Made by a program: the position numbers and the translations under genes
Assembly (NCBI GenBank): GCA_963921505.1
Contig: OY997388.1
Coordinates: forward strand, 2,297,201-2,361,200
Direction: 5' to 3'
Length of the DNA: 64,000 nt
Source: Phakellia ventilabrum
Lineage: Eukaryota > Porifera > Demospongiae > Axinellida > Axinellidae
In this document: positions 9,857 through 18,676 of the stretch, one piece after another
Numbering within the stretch: position 1 is the first letter of the stretch
Layout of the letters: each line of letters starts with the position of its first letter
The notes under the pieces: generated by a model
The model's input: only the letters and a program-made list of their open reading frames with translations
Told to the model about the DNA's origin: nothing
The model's database searches: none

Positions 9857-10300
9857 CTGAGGGTGGGAGACAAACTAAACTATACCCATAAACACTTCCT
9901 AAAACCCACACTATACTATGGAGGTAATTATTTTTCTAGCTTTGGTCATCCCAGATACCACCAGACGTCCACATCATAGCTTGGGCCAAGCTGCATGTTC
10001 TATTGACCCCAGACCATTCTTTGGTGGTGGGTGAGTAGAGGTCTGGGCACGGGACTACCATACTTCAGGATATTCTCGTTCCCATGCTGTACCAGAGGAG
10101 GATGGCCAAGGTTGACCTTTACGCATAAAGGTCTCATTAAAGTCACATGACAAAGTAAATTGATTTACGGCTTATAACTAGCAGTTTACTAATGAAAGTT
10201 GCTTGAATTAGCTATTTCGGAGGCCACTAACAATCTACACACAGGTGTGAGCTACCTACTACAGCTGTAATGGCCCTCACACCATAAGCTGGCTGCTTAC
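9857..10300 (-). other. Intron or deletion scar, no exon seen
   Basis: About 440 bp between the FAT exon and a putative HEAT exon. In an intact gene more than a thousand residues would be encoded between these two blocks, so this is either a large deletion or a misjoin. Confidence 0.45.
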
Positions 10301-10429
10301 CCAGTATGTCCCTCTGCAGTTCGGGTAGGATCTGGTCCAGCAGCTCTCGGATCTCCTGTTCAATCTGTGGCCCCACCCACCGTCTGAGCCTGCTTGGAAC
10401 ACAGCCGGCTTGTGGTATGGAAGGCATGC
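10301..10429 (-). CDS. Possible mTOR HEAT-repeat exon
   Basis: A 129-bp open block with acceptor CCTCAG and donor GTAAGC encodes QIEQEIRELLDQILPELQ and RDIL. It resembles the human mTOR HEAT stretch VTVLKDLAQHMPQLKKDIQ, which lies near residue 500. The match is short; it could be another helical-repeat protein. Confidence 0.4.
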
Positions 10430-11052
10430 CTGAGGAAAGGGAGAGCAGTGGAAAGAAATGATCAGCAGACCAGTACTGGTGTAGTAAGGCTCAGGAAACA
10501 GGCATGAACCAGAGAAAATGGAAAATTAGATTCTTGATATCCATTTCATGGCTGCAATAAAAGGCAAAAAACATTTATAGAAGGGGAGGCCTGGCAACTG
10601 CACAAGACTAGCTTCAGCCCCCGTAATCCGAGTAAGCTACGGACTGGCCTCCATGTTCTAAGGAGTGTAGACTCGGTCTATATGCAGGCTTGAGTTGGTG
10701 TAGTCTCGCGACCTCGTGTGCGAGTGAGGCTGGCCCGCGAGACTAGAGTCGGTGGTGTGCAGGCCAATTTCTTCCAAAAAATTATACGAACAAAACGACA
10801 TCAAACTTACACTAGCAAACTTAACATTCAGAGGGCGTTGGTCCTGTGGCCCAGTTATGGCTGCGCTTGGTACGTTTCTCCTCGAGAGTCCCCTGCAAAA
10901 TAATTGCAGCGAATGAATCGGTACTGAGTCTCGTCCCTGACCGCCGATCCGAACGGCTTAAGGTGGGTACGAAATCGAGACCGATGACATGGATGGTGGA
11001 CGCGCTCGGGGATAACTGAGCGAGTATTTACACTGGTGAGTTGGCTGTGTCC
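10430..11052. other. Intergenic stretch between mTOR and espin loci
   Basis: No gene recognised. A short inverted repeat TAGTCTCGCG / CGCGAGACTA lies at about 10698-10745, looking like remains of another foldback element. CpG dinucleotides are common between 10690 and 11040. Confidence 0.5.
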
Positions 11053-11774
11053 TGTCACGTTTAATTTGGACCGCCCTCAAATTGGTTCCCCCCGGAACTA
11101 ATTTTTCTGAAATATTTGGACCCCCCCTGAAAAATTTGTTCCTACCCAAGGGCCTGCACACGAAAGCTTAGATATGCTGGCTGGCCATTCCACGAAGGTC
11201 CCACGGTTAAAAAAGTGCATATAAGAGGTGTATAAAAGATATTTTTGCCTTTCTTGCTTACTGCAGCTCCCAGGGTACGTCTAGACTTTGTGTCAGAGCC
11301 TCTGTACAAGCAGAGATGCGAGCACTAGAAATGGGCGGCAATCGAGCGATGCGAATGTGGAGTTTCAAGCAGCACAGCCCATCTCCTAAGGGCCCCAAGA
11401 TTTAAATAGTGCATGCCAGAGGTATATAAAGATTTCTTGCTAACTGCAGCTCCAAGGTTAGTAGAGTTTGTGTAGCTTCTGTAGGTCATGGCTCTATAAA
11501 TTATACTACATGTATTATGGGGGTCCATATATAACTTCCAGCAGATACCTAGGAGGGGGTCCAAATGTTTTGGAGGGGTCCATATTTAGTAGTATACATT
11601 ATGGAGGGTCCATATTTCTGTGAAAAAAATTAAGATCCGGCAGATGTATAGGGGGGTCCAAATGTTTCAGAGGGGGTCCAAATTTTACATTAAAATAAGT
11701 TCCGGGGGTCCATATTTTTTGAAAAATTAGTTCTGGGGGGAACCAATTTAGGGGGGTCCATTTTTGCCGTGACA
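11053..11774. mobile_element. 722-bp inverted-repeat element (MITE), 4-bp target duplication
   Basis: Begins TGTCACG and ends CGTGACA. About 55 bp of imperfect terminal inverted repeat include AAATTGGTTCCCCCC and GAACTAATTTTTC on both sides. Flanked by GTCC on both sides (11049-11052, 11775-11778). Inner parts hold more copies of GGGGGGTCCAAAT-type motifs. No transposase seen. Confidence 0.8.
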
Positions 11775-11931
11775 GTCCCCATGTCGGATATTATGCACGT
11801 TTTTCGGTGTTTGGGAGGAGGGGAATGTGGATTGGGAATGAGACCACTGAAGTGCGGCATCAGTCTGCTTGATTACCAAGTGAGTGTGCTTGTTAGCCTT
11901 GTCCCCGGCTCTCTGCGTGTTTCACACTGGA

Positions 11932-12078
11932 GAGCCTGGTACGTTTTCTCATGTGAATGATGCGGCGGCGACCGGCCAGCTGGACTGTCTGCAGTGGTTG
12001 ATACAGGACAGAGGGTGCTCTTCAGACAGCAGAGATGCCTGCGGGGCCACGCCCCTCCATCTCAGGGGAGGGGCTGAT
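11932..12078 (+). CDS. ESPN: Espin-like ankyrin exon 1
   Basis: Encodes [18 protein letters not shown] then [11 protein letters not shown], matching human espin HDASATGHLACLQWLLSQ and NSGATVLHL. The 5' border is uncertain, and where the donor should follow (CTCCATCTC) I see AGGGGAGG rather than a GT donor, so the boundary at 12078 is a guess. Confidence 0.65.
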
Positions 12079-15000
12079 GGGTTACAACGAAGGAGTAACT
12101 CGAGACACTAATAAAATATTGCCTTTCCTTCCCTTCTCTTTCCTCAGCTGCTCGTTTTGGTCACCTGTCGGTGGTAGTCTGGCTGGTAGAGTCAGAGGGA
12201 TGCAGTGCCATTGACAAGGCTCAGAATGGCGTCACACCTCAGCTGCGAAGGGGAGCATCAACTGCCTTAAGTGGCTCACTCAGCACAGTGCAAGGTAAGG
12301 GAGAAGGTGGGATGAGGGGATGAGGCTTAGGTAAGGTGGTGTGGTTGGTAAGTCTTGCATAGTCCTGACCTGCAAAGATAGAGTGTGGCTGTCAAGCCCT
12401 TCGTATTACAGTTCTGATTAACCTTGTGATCAAATTTGTACAGGTCATGAGGACGGGTTGTATGATCAAGAAATTATAACATCAGATTCCGCAATTGCTG
12501 CGATGTTACATTCACATTATAATCTTTCTTTCCCTTTTCTCTCCCTCTCCAATCTCTTTCCTTCTTCTCTCTGCTTTCCCTCCTCTTGCCTGTTATTCCT
12601 ACCTCTCTTCACTTCTCACAGTTCGGTAAACAAATGTGCAGACAATGGAACGACTCCAGTCTACTTTGCTGCACAGGAGGGAAGACTGGACTGCCTGCAG
12701 TTCCTAGTGACACAGGTGGGACCGCCCCCTCACTGGGCTTCCAATATTGCATCAGTCTACAAACATAGCATTGTACATTTATACGCCCCTTTTCCATAGG
12801 TGGATGGCAATTGCCGTCTCCGTGCCAACGATGGCATGGCTCCAGTGCATGCAGCAGCCCAGATGGGTCAAACAGAGTGCCTGGCATGGCTGGTAAGACG
12901 TTGCCTTAATTCATTAATTGGTTAATTAACCTTTTAGCTACTGTAGTTGATAATTGAGTTTATTATGTCATGTCCGGTCTGTATATTGAGGAGATAATTT
13001 TAGTGTGAGTCGAAAAAGGAATGGAGTGGGAGGGATCCCTGCATCTCTACGTTTCCTACTGGTGCATGTTGCTGATAGGACAGCTCTCGAAACAGACCCT
13101 AGATGGGACGTAAACTGATCCTCAGGAGGTGGCAGATAGTGTTTCAGAAACAACTTCCCTCCTTTCTCAGATTGAGCATGCTGGAGTGTCTGCCATGGAG
13201 AGAGACAATGACGGAGCCACTCCCGCACACTTTGCAGCTGCTAGAGGTGAGTGGACATCATAACTAGTTTAGACAAAGCCACACCCACTGAATTCATGCG
13301 ATAGTACAAGAGCACTTCCTGGGTGCTGAAAATATAAGTCAAAAGCTAGCATCTCAGCACAGGTCAGACAGCAGCAGGATTTTCTGTGCCACATGTAGGT
13401 TACTGGCCATGTCTTAACATTGGGGCCCAGTGCACTGGAATGTCAACAGATGTACCTTTTCCTTGTACGTGTATGCTGTAGGACATTGACTTCATATCTA
13501 GTAGTGCAGACTGCATGGCACCAGGTGGGGTAGATGTAGCAGCTTGAACAGCTGCGCCCATGGTTGCCTAGCAACCTCACATGTCATTAACAAGTTCCTT
13601 AATGACTACTAGAGCCATTACCTACCCTGTAACAGAGTGCTTCAGAAGTTGGAGCAGGAATGGCAACGACGATCCATGTTGTTGTTTTTTACCAGCCGGG
13701 CGTACATACTGAAAGAAGGGTATGTGCTCTGCTGTGAGTTTGATAAGGCCATTCCTTCATTGTTGCCTCAACCCCAGACCAGCCCCAGCATTTCTTACTT
13801 GCACTCTGACCTCAGGGGGAACCTGGGAACGAGACTACCTTGTCTGCTCCTTTTAGTAATTGTACTCACTGTGGTGGCAAGAGCCAATGAAGCCATAAGC
13901 TCATGTGACTGGTTCTGTGTGTTCTACAATCAGTACAATCCTCGGTACTTGCCAGTGAGTTTGTATACATAGTACTCAGTTGTTGGTTGTCCTTGGCAAT
14001 GTCATCCTCTGGGGTACCCTTCGCCCCAGCCTTGTGCCCCGGCAATGTCATCCTCTGGGGTACCCTTCGCCCCAGCCTTGTGCCCCGGCAATGTCATCCT
14101 CTGGGGTACCCTTCGCCCCAGCCTTGTGCCCCGGCAATGTCATCCTCTGGGGTACCCTTCGCCCCAGCCTTGTGCCCCGGCAATGTCATTCTCTGGGGTA
14201 CCCTTCGTCCCAGCCTTGTGCCCCGGCAATGTCATCCTCTGGGGTACCCTTCGCCCCAGCCTTGTGCCCCAGTAATGTCATCCTCTGGGGTACCCTTCGC
14301 CCCAGCCTTGTGCCCCGGCAATGTCATTCTCTGGGTTACCCTTCGTCCCAGCCTTGTGCCCCAGCAATGCCATCCTCTGGGGTACCCTTCACCCCAGCCT
14401 TGTGCCCCGGCAATGTCATCCTCTGGGGTACCCTTCGCCTGGGAGAGAGGCTACCTCTGGGGTGGAGCCCGGGAGGGAGGCTACCTCTGGGGTGGAGCCT
14501 GGGAGGGAGGGTACCTCTGGGGTGGAGCCTGGGAGGGAGGCTACCTCTGGGGTGGAGCCTGGGACGGAGGCTACCTCTGGGGTGGAGCCTGGGAGGGAGG
14601 CTACCTCTGGGGTGGAGCCTGGGAGGGAGGCTACCTCTGGGGTGGAGCCTGGGAGGGCTTTATAACCCCCTAATTAGTTGGAGCCCACCCACCCAGAGTG
14701 TTGCAACCTCCTAATTAGTAGGAGCACACCCACCCAGAGTGTTATAGCCTCCTAATTAGTACGAGCCTACCCCATGAGTGTTTACCTCTAGTTAATAAGG
14801 AGTCCTCCTAGAGTAACATTGCAAACTCCTAATTAGTTGGAGCCCACCCAGAGTAACATTATAGCCCCCTGATTAATAGAAGCCCACCAAGAGTGTTATA
14901 CCCTCTAGTTTTCAGGGCAAAAAGCAGTTAGCTACTACAACCATGAATAGAAACAGGAAAAGCCTGTCTATAGCCAAAAAGGTGTCAACGAAAATATTCT

Positions 15001-17368
15001 AGAAACCCATCCTGTTAGCACAAATCTCTTAACATGACCAATAAGAACATACGCCAATGTATCAAACATTCCTACTACACAGATCATTCCAAATAAAACT
15101 AGCTATTGGCTTTGTTAGATACGGCGCAGCTTCATGTCTGCATATTTCAGGGGGTAGAAACCTGCTACTGTAAACTGACCCCACGCAATTGCCTGAAGTG
15201 ATGGGGTAGAGCCACTTGTCATGTATACACCATTCAAATGTGCATTAGCACAACTATGAAACCACCAAGCTCCATGAAAACCATTGGCACAGCTGCCAGT
15301 AGTAAGCACATCATTGTCACGATCTCTTGTTGAAAATTGCGTACCACTGAGTGAACTTAGTGTAAGTGAGTCCCCAGCAGTCCCACTGTAGTCGGAAAAT
15401 GTCAGGGTATAATTAGAGGATGAATTTCCAACTCCAAAGTTTGCGTACTTGGCATACCTAAAATCTTCCAAGTCAACTCGTAAATCAGTAAGTTCAGCAC
15501 TGGCTGTGAGTCGGTGGATCTTGCTCAGTCCCAACCAGAATTCACCATTCGGGATCCCAAAACCACGCTCATAGTCATTCCAGTAAAGGAAGAAGTCTTG
15601 ATATCCGTCCTGTCGGCACTGGAATACAACCCACCCGGCAATTAGAGTGATCATAGAGTCATTCTTTGCCTCATAACATTCTTCACTATCGCCACTGCCC
15701 TACATATACATTGTGTCCCCCACAGACCAAGCTGGGTAGAGTAGCAGACTCCTCTCCCACGGAACACCAGCAGTTGGGCAGCCCTCCGGACAAATGGAGG
15801 GCCCCCCACGGTCAGGAAGTGGGCGGGGAGGAGGCGGGGCCAGACTCAGAGGAAGAGGAGGAGCCAGATGAGTATGCCGGTCTGCCACTCTGGAGGAGGG
15901 CTCTGCTCAGGAAGAGAGCAGAGGAGGAGCGGAAGAAGGAAGAGGAGAAAGAGAGGAAGGTGGGCGGGGCTGAGGTCGCTAGTGGGCGGGGCTGAGGTCA
16001 CTAGTGGACAGTGGGCGGGGCTGAGGTCGCTAGTGGGCAGTGGGCGGGGCTGAGGTCACTAGTGGGTGGGACTGATGTCGCTAGTGGACAGTGGGCGGGG
16101 GTGAGGTTGAGGTCGCTAGTGGACAGTTGGCGGGGCTGAGGTCGCTAGTGGGCAGTGGGCGGGGCTGAGGTCGCTAGTGGACAGTAGGCGGGGGTGAGGT
16201 TGCTAATGGACAGTGGGTGGGGTTGAGGCCGCTAGTGGACAGTGGGCGGGGGTGAGGTCGCCAGTGGACAGTGGGCGGGGGTGAGGTCGCCAGTGGACAG
16301 TGGGCGGGGGTGAGGGCGCCAGTGGACAGTGGGCGGGGGTGAGGTCGCCAGTGGGCGGGGGTGAGGTCGCCAGTGGACAGTGGGCGGGGGTGAGGTCGCT
16401 AGTGGACAGTGGGCGGGGGTGAGGTCGCTAGTGGACAGTGGGCGGAGTTAGCCGCGTACCCTAACCTCCCCTCGCAGCTTTTTGTTCCTCGGTTGTGAAA
16501 TTGAATATGCTCCATTTCCTGGGAAATTTTGCTTACACACCTGCTCTATGCAATTCGAATAGCAAAAAACTAATTCGCTATAGTATGTCTGAATAAAGTG
16601 CTGCTAACAAAGGTAATGGGATCCGTGCTATGCAACCGTGGCCAGTCATGCTCTCCTTGTGTGAATGGTTTGCTGTGTCATTCCTGAAGCCTCTGTCTCT
16701 CTCCAGGTGGAGGTGGAGAAGGAGAGGTGGGCGGATGTTCCGGTGTGGAAGAGAGCTGTGCTGGAGAAGAGAGAGGCTCAGAAGTATGTGTGTGGTTACT
16801 GTCTGTGGCTAGTGCCCTCCTCAAGATTTGCACAGAAGGGGTGGCCCTTAGTCAATACGTTGTGGTTAGGTGTGTATCTGCATTGTTAGAGCATACTGAG
16901 GCTTATGTAGTGAAGCCTAGATCACTGGCTCTAGTACCAACGTGATAGCTGGTTGTAAGGTCATCCAAATGTAGCTATGTGACATTTTGCATACAGCTAG
17001 AGGCTATCGTATACTGAGCATGGAGCCCATGCTTAAAAGGCTAAAAGATGTACTGTGACATGCATTTAGTACTGTATTAGCATACACAGAGTCAACTCTT
17101 TGATAAATCTTTTATCTCCATTGAATAGCCTCATTCCCAGTCTCCACTACCAGCATTTTTTCACATGCAAAAAAAGCTGGGAGTGGAGACTGGGAATGTG
17201 AGGCTATTCATTTGGTTTGTTGAATGTCTTTTCTTGTCTGTTCCCTGCAGAGAGAAGGAGCAAGCCACTCGGGAAGAGGTGGACAAGAAGGAGGCGGAGA
17301 GGCAGGTGTGGTTCCAGGCCCTGCCGGACTGGAAAAAGAGACTCATCCAACAGCAGAAGCATATGTAG
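11932..17368 (+). CDS. ESPN: Espin-like gene (ankyrin repeats plus actin-bundling C-terminus)
   Basis: Espins bundle actin filaments in microvilli and stereocilia: N-terminal ankyrin repeats, a variable middle, and a C-terminal actin-binding module with WKR/WRR motifs in charged coiled coil. Five exons (11932-13246) encode ankyrin repeats best matched by espin ([26 protein letters not shown]). Three exons (15726-17368) encode [30 protein letters not shown] and [13 protein letters not shown], as in human MPAWRRDLLRKKLEEER. The ankyrin repeats expected after 13246 and the Pro-rich middle are not seen, and exons near 12.05 and 12.25 kb have a lost donor and a frame break, so the gene may be damaged or the sequence imperfect. 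An AATAAA follows the stop. Confidence 0.78.
12148..12294 (+). CDS. ESPN: Espin-like ankyrin exon 2, frame break inside
   Basis: Acceptor TCCTCAG. First part: [20 protein letters not shown] then QNGVTP. The second half matches an ankyrin repeat only in another frame ([17 protein letters not shown]), so a small deletion lies near 12245. Read in that second frame the exon joins the next one correctly through GTAAGG. Confidence 0.75.
12622..12715 (+). CDS. ESPN: Espin-like ankyrin exon 3
   Basis: Encodes [20 protein letters not shown] then [10 protein letters not shown], matching human [20 protein letters not shown]. Acceptor CTCACAG, donor GTGGGA. Confidence 0.85.
12800..12892 (+). CDS. ESPN: Espin-like ankyrin exon 4
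   Basis: Thirty-one codons: [19 protein letters not shown] then CLAWL, matching human RAHDGMTPLHAAAQMGHSP. Acceptor CCATAG, donor GTAAGA, phase 0 at both ends. Confidence 0.88.
13171..13246 (+). CDS. ESPN: Espin-like ankyrin exon 5
   Basis: Encodes [20 protein letters not shown] then FAAARG, matching human [21 protein letters not shown]. Acceptor TTCTCAG, donor GTGAGT. Confidence 0.86.
13247..13979 (+). other. Espin-like intron, no exon seen
   Basis: The next ankyrin repeat of espin (SWLLLHG and GGTPLHDAAENGE) is not visible here or later. A weakly open stretch at 13637-13970 has no family match. Confidence 0.5.
13997..14440 (+). repeat. 46-bp minisatellite, about 9-10 copies
   Basis: Unit core CAATGTCATCCTCTGGGGTA then CCCTTCGCCCCAGCC. 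Copies are nearly identical. The unit length is not a multiple of three and lacks stops, so all three plus-strand frames stay open across it; the long open frames here are a side effect, not a gene. Confidence 0.95.
14441..14660 (+). repeat. 29-bp minisatellite, about 7-8 copies
   Basis: Unit core GGAGGCTACCTCTGGGGTGG then AGCCTGGGA, directly following the 46-bp array and sharing its CCTCTGGGGT motif. A looser set of AATTAGTTGGAGCCCACCC repeats follows to about 14900. Confidence 0.95.
15115..15712 (-). CDS. Fibrinogen-related C-terminal domain, last exon or fragment
   Basis: Minus-strand frame of up to about 198 residues ending in TAA at 15115. Motifs in order: [11 protein letters not shown] (family WTVFQRRQDG), [19 protein letters not shown] (GEFWLGNDNIHALT), ELRVDL-like [20 protein letters not shown] (calcium site), [21 protein letters not shown] (GAWWY..C..SNLNG) and YADMKLRRI at the end. 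Such domains bind acetylated sugars and serve in innate recognition in ficolins and FREPs. The usual first 30-40 residues and any signal peptide are missing; an AG acceptor-like site sits near 15713. It lies inside an intron of the espin-like gene on the other strand, 14 bp from an espin exon, so it may be a nested gene or a transposed fragment. Confidence 0.85.
15726..15959 (+). CDS. ESPN: Espin-like exon, first Trp module and coiled coil
   Basis: Seventy-eight codons: an acidic stretch ([14 protein letters not shown]), then [18 protein letters not shown] and KEEEKERK. It matches the human espin actin-binding module MPAWRRDLLRKKLEEER. Acceptor CCACAG, donor GTGGGC, phase 0. Confidence 0.85.
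15960..16447 (+). repeat. GTGGGCGGGG minisatellite, about 17 copies
   Basis: Unit of about 28-30 bp, GTCGCTAGTGGACAGTGGGC then GGGG and TGAG, with base changes and short deletions between copies. The first unit overlaps the splice donor of the preceding exon, so repeats of that donor (AGGTGGGC-like) recur along the intron. Confidence 0.92.
16707..16783 (+). CDS. ESPN: Espin-like exon, second Trp module
   Basis: Encodes [20 protein letters not shown] then [17 protein letters not shown] repeats the Trp-Lys-Arg pattern of espin. Acceptor CTCCAG, donor GTATGT, phase 0 to 2. Confidence 0.83.
17124..17208. mobile_element. 85-bp foldback element
   Basis: AATAGCCTCATTCCCAGTCT at the left and its near-perfect inverse at the right, with a short poly-A/T loop. 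A second copy of the same family lies at 62048-62140. Too short to encode anything. Confidence 0.85.
17251..17368 (+). CDS. ESPN: Espin-like terminal exon, third Trp module
   Basis: Encodes [20 protein letters not shown] then [18 protein letters not shown] and [11 protein letters not shown] is the third copy of the Trp module. Acceptor CTGCAG; the first base completes a Lys codon begun in the previous exon. Confidence 0.85.
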
Positions 17369-17439
17369 CCTCAGGCATATCAGCCAGCAACAGACTTTAT
17401 TCCATATACACTATTTGGAATATTAATTGTTCCTACGTC

Positions 17440-17445
17440 AATAAA
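17440..17445 (+). terminator. Polyadenylation signal AATAAA of the espin-like gene
   Basis: AATAAA 72 bp after the stop codon, in the expected place for a short 3' UTR. Confidence 0.75.
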
Positions 17446-17599
17446 ATTCCATAGGTGTTTTCATGTCATGTGACTTTAATCCTCATTAATGTATGGGGTC
17501 ATGTACAGTCATGTGATCCATGACACTCTTTTAATTTATGGTCTGATCCTCTTAAATAGAAACCCAGTGCCTTTGAGTGTGTTCCTACCAATCAACATG

Positions 17600-17880
17600 G
17601 TAGGAGGATACACTCATGAAGGGGTTATACCACTCCAGTCTTGTAGTATTTATATGATTAAATAGGAGGTGCTCACTCTCAAATGAGTCGTAGCACTACA
17701 TTCTTGCGGTAAACGGCTAATTAGGAGGGACTCACTCTCCAATGAATTGTACCACTACAGTCTTGTGGTAGTAATTAGGAGGGACTCACTCTCAAATGAG
17801 TTGTAGCACTACAGTCTTGCGGTAGATGGCTAATTAGGAGGGACTCACTCTCGAATGAGTTGTACCACTATAGTTATGCA
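17600..17880. repeat. About 60-bp minisatellite, 4-5 copies
   Basis: Unit core TTAGGAGGGACTCACTCTCA then AATGAGTTGTA and CACTACAGTCTTG. Inside a unit ACTCACTCTC and GAGTGAG-like stretches make it partly self-complementary. Confidence 0.85.
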
Positions 17881-18606
17881 ATTTGAAAAAATGAAGAGGA
17901 TAGTGTACATATGGCTGGTTAGCTTGTAGGATAGAGAATTAGGTCATTGAATGGGTGCATGTATGTGTTGTGAGTGATTAGCTAGTTACAAGGGATACAC
18001 ACAGTCATAGAATTTGCATCATTCCTTGCAGTTCATAGTTCACCCATTATTACGAGGGAGTTACTCTCGGTCAACGCTTAATTCGTTAACTGGGAGGCAC
18101 ACTTTATGGGGTTGCCTTACCACTGCCTGTCATGTACCTGCATGACTAATTAGTAGGGTCAAACCAATTAATGAAGGATTGTACAGTACTACCAACACCA
18201 GCTGTGGGAAGGTTGGAGATGGAGGCTTAGCCCCAGTCTGGGAACTGAGGGTCACTCCATGGCCTGCTAATGAATACCTTATAATACCACAAAACTATTG
18301 ACGTCCCTCTACAGCTGGGATATGGATAAGACTGTCATGCATGACAAATGACATGCTCACATGACGAAGATGACATAAAGGCAAAAATTATCATGTAATG
18401 TTAGTACTATACACCAGCAGGCACATGTGAATAACACTCACTATAAAAATAACAACAATAAATAGCCTTGTCCCAAGCCTCGCTTCTCCTGTATTAGGAT
18501 ACAACTGAACAAACATTTGGTACTGAAGACAGAAACAACCTCTATATGCCATAGAAAATAATTAAACTGCCAACTAATTAATTCATCAACAACAGTCAAA
18601 TGTCAA
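17881..18606. other. Intergenic, no gene seen
   Basis: Convergent gene ends: the espin-like gene ends at 17368 (plus) and the LRR gene ends at 18607 (minus). The stretch between carries the minisatellite above and otherwise AT-rich sequence. Confidence 0.6.
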
Positions 18607-18676
18607 TTAACTCTTTCTGGGAAGTCCCTTGCGAAGTGATGTCTCAATCTCTGAGCTGATCTGGTTGCCACCGAGC
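18607..18676 (-). CDS. Terminal exon of the LRR gene
   Basis: After a CTCAG acceptor: LGGNQISSEIETSLRKGLPR then KS and TAA. It starts like one more LRR (LGGNQI) and breaks off into a short basic tail. Phase matches the 84-bp exons. Confidence 0.75.

Larger units (their letters stand above)
913..10429 (-). pseudogene. MTOR: mTOR homologue, rearranged and incomplete locus
   Basis: About seventeen exon-like blocks on the minus strand match the C-terminal part of the PI3K-like protein kinase mTOR, the catalytic subunit of TORC1 and TORC2 that couples nutrients to growth. In order they give a possible HEAT piece, FAT domain, FRB domain, the part of the kinase domain from the RHPSN and IDFGD motifs onward, and the FATC tail ending in GWCPFW. 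Exons from 8821 down to 913 mostly join in phase. Against an intact gene: the N-terminal HEAT half is absent, the kinase N-lobe exons (about 150 residues including the ATP-binding Lys) are not found between 5080 and 5400, a FAT segment is inverted at 7190-7363, an exon part is duplicated at 5813-5935, and the exons near 9.2-9.9 kb have frame breaks. It may be a decaying paralogue or an intact gene damaged in assembly. Identity is sure; status is not. Confidence 0.8.

Noticed and set aside
13980-14714. Plus-strand frames of 228 and 244 codons rich in Pro, Ser and Gly
   Set aside because: They are minisatellite translations; all three frames are open because the unit length is not a multiple of three.
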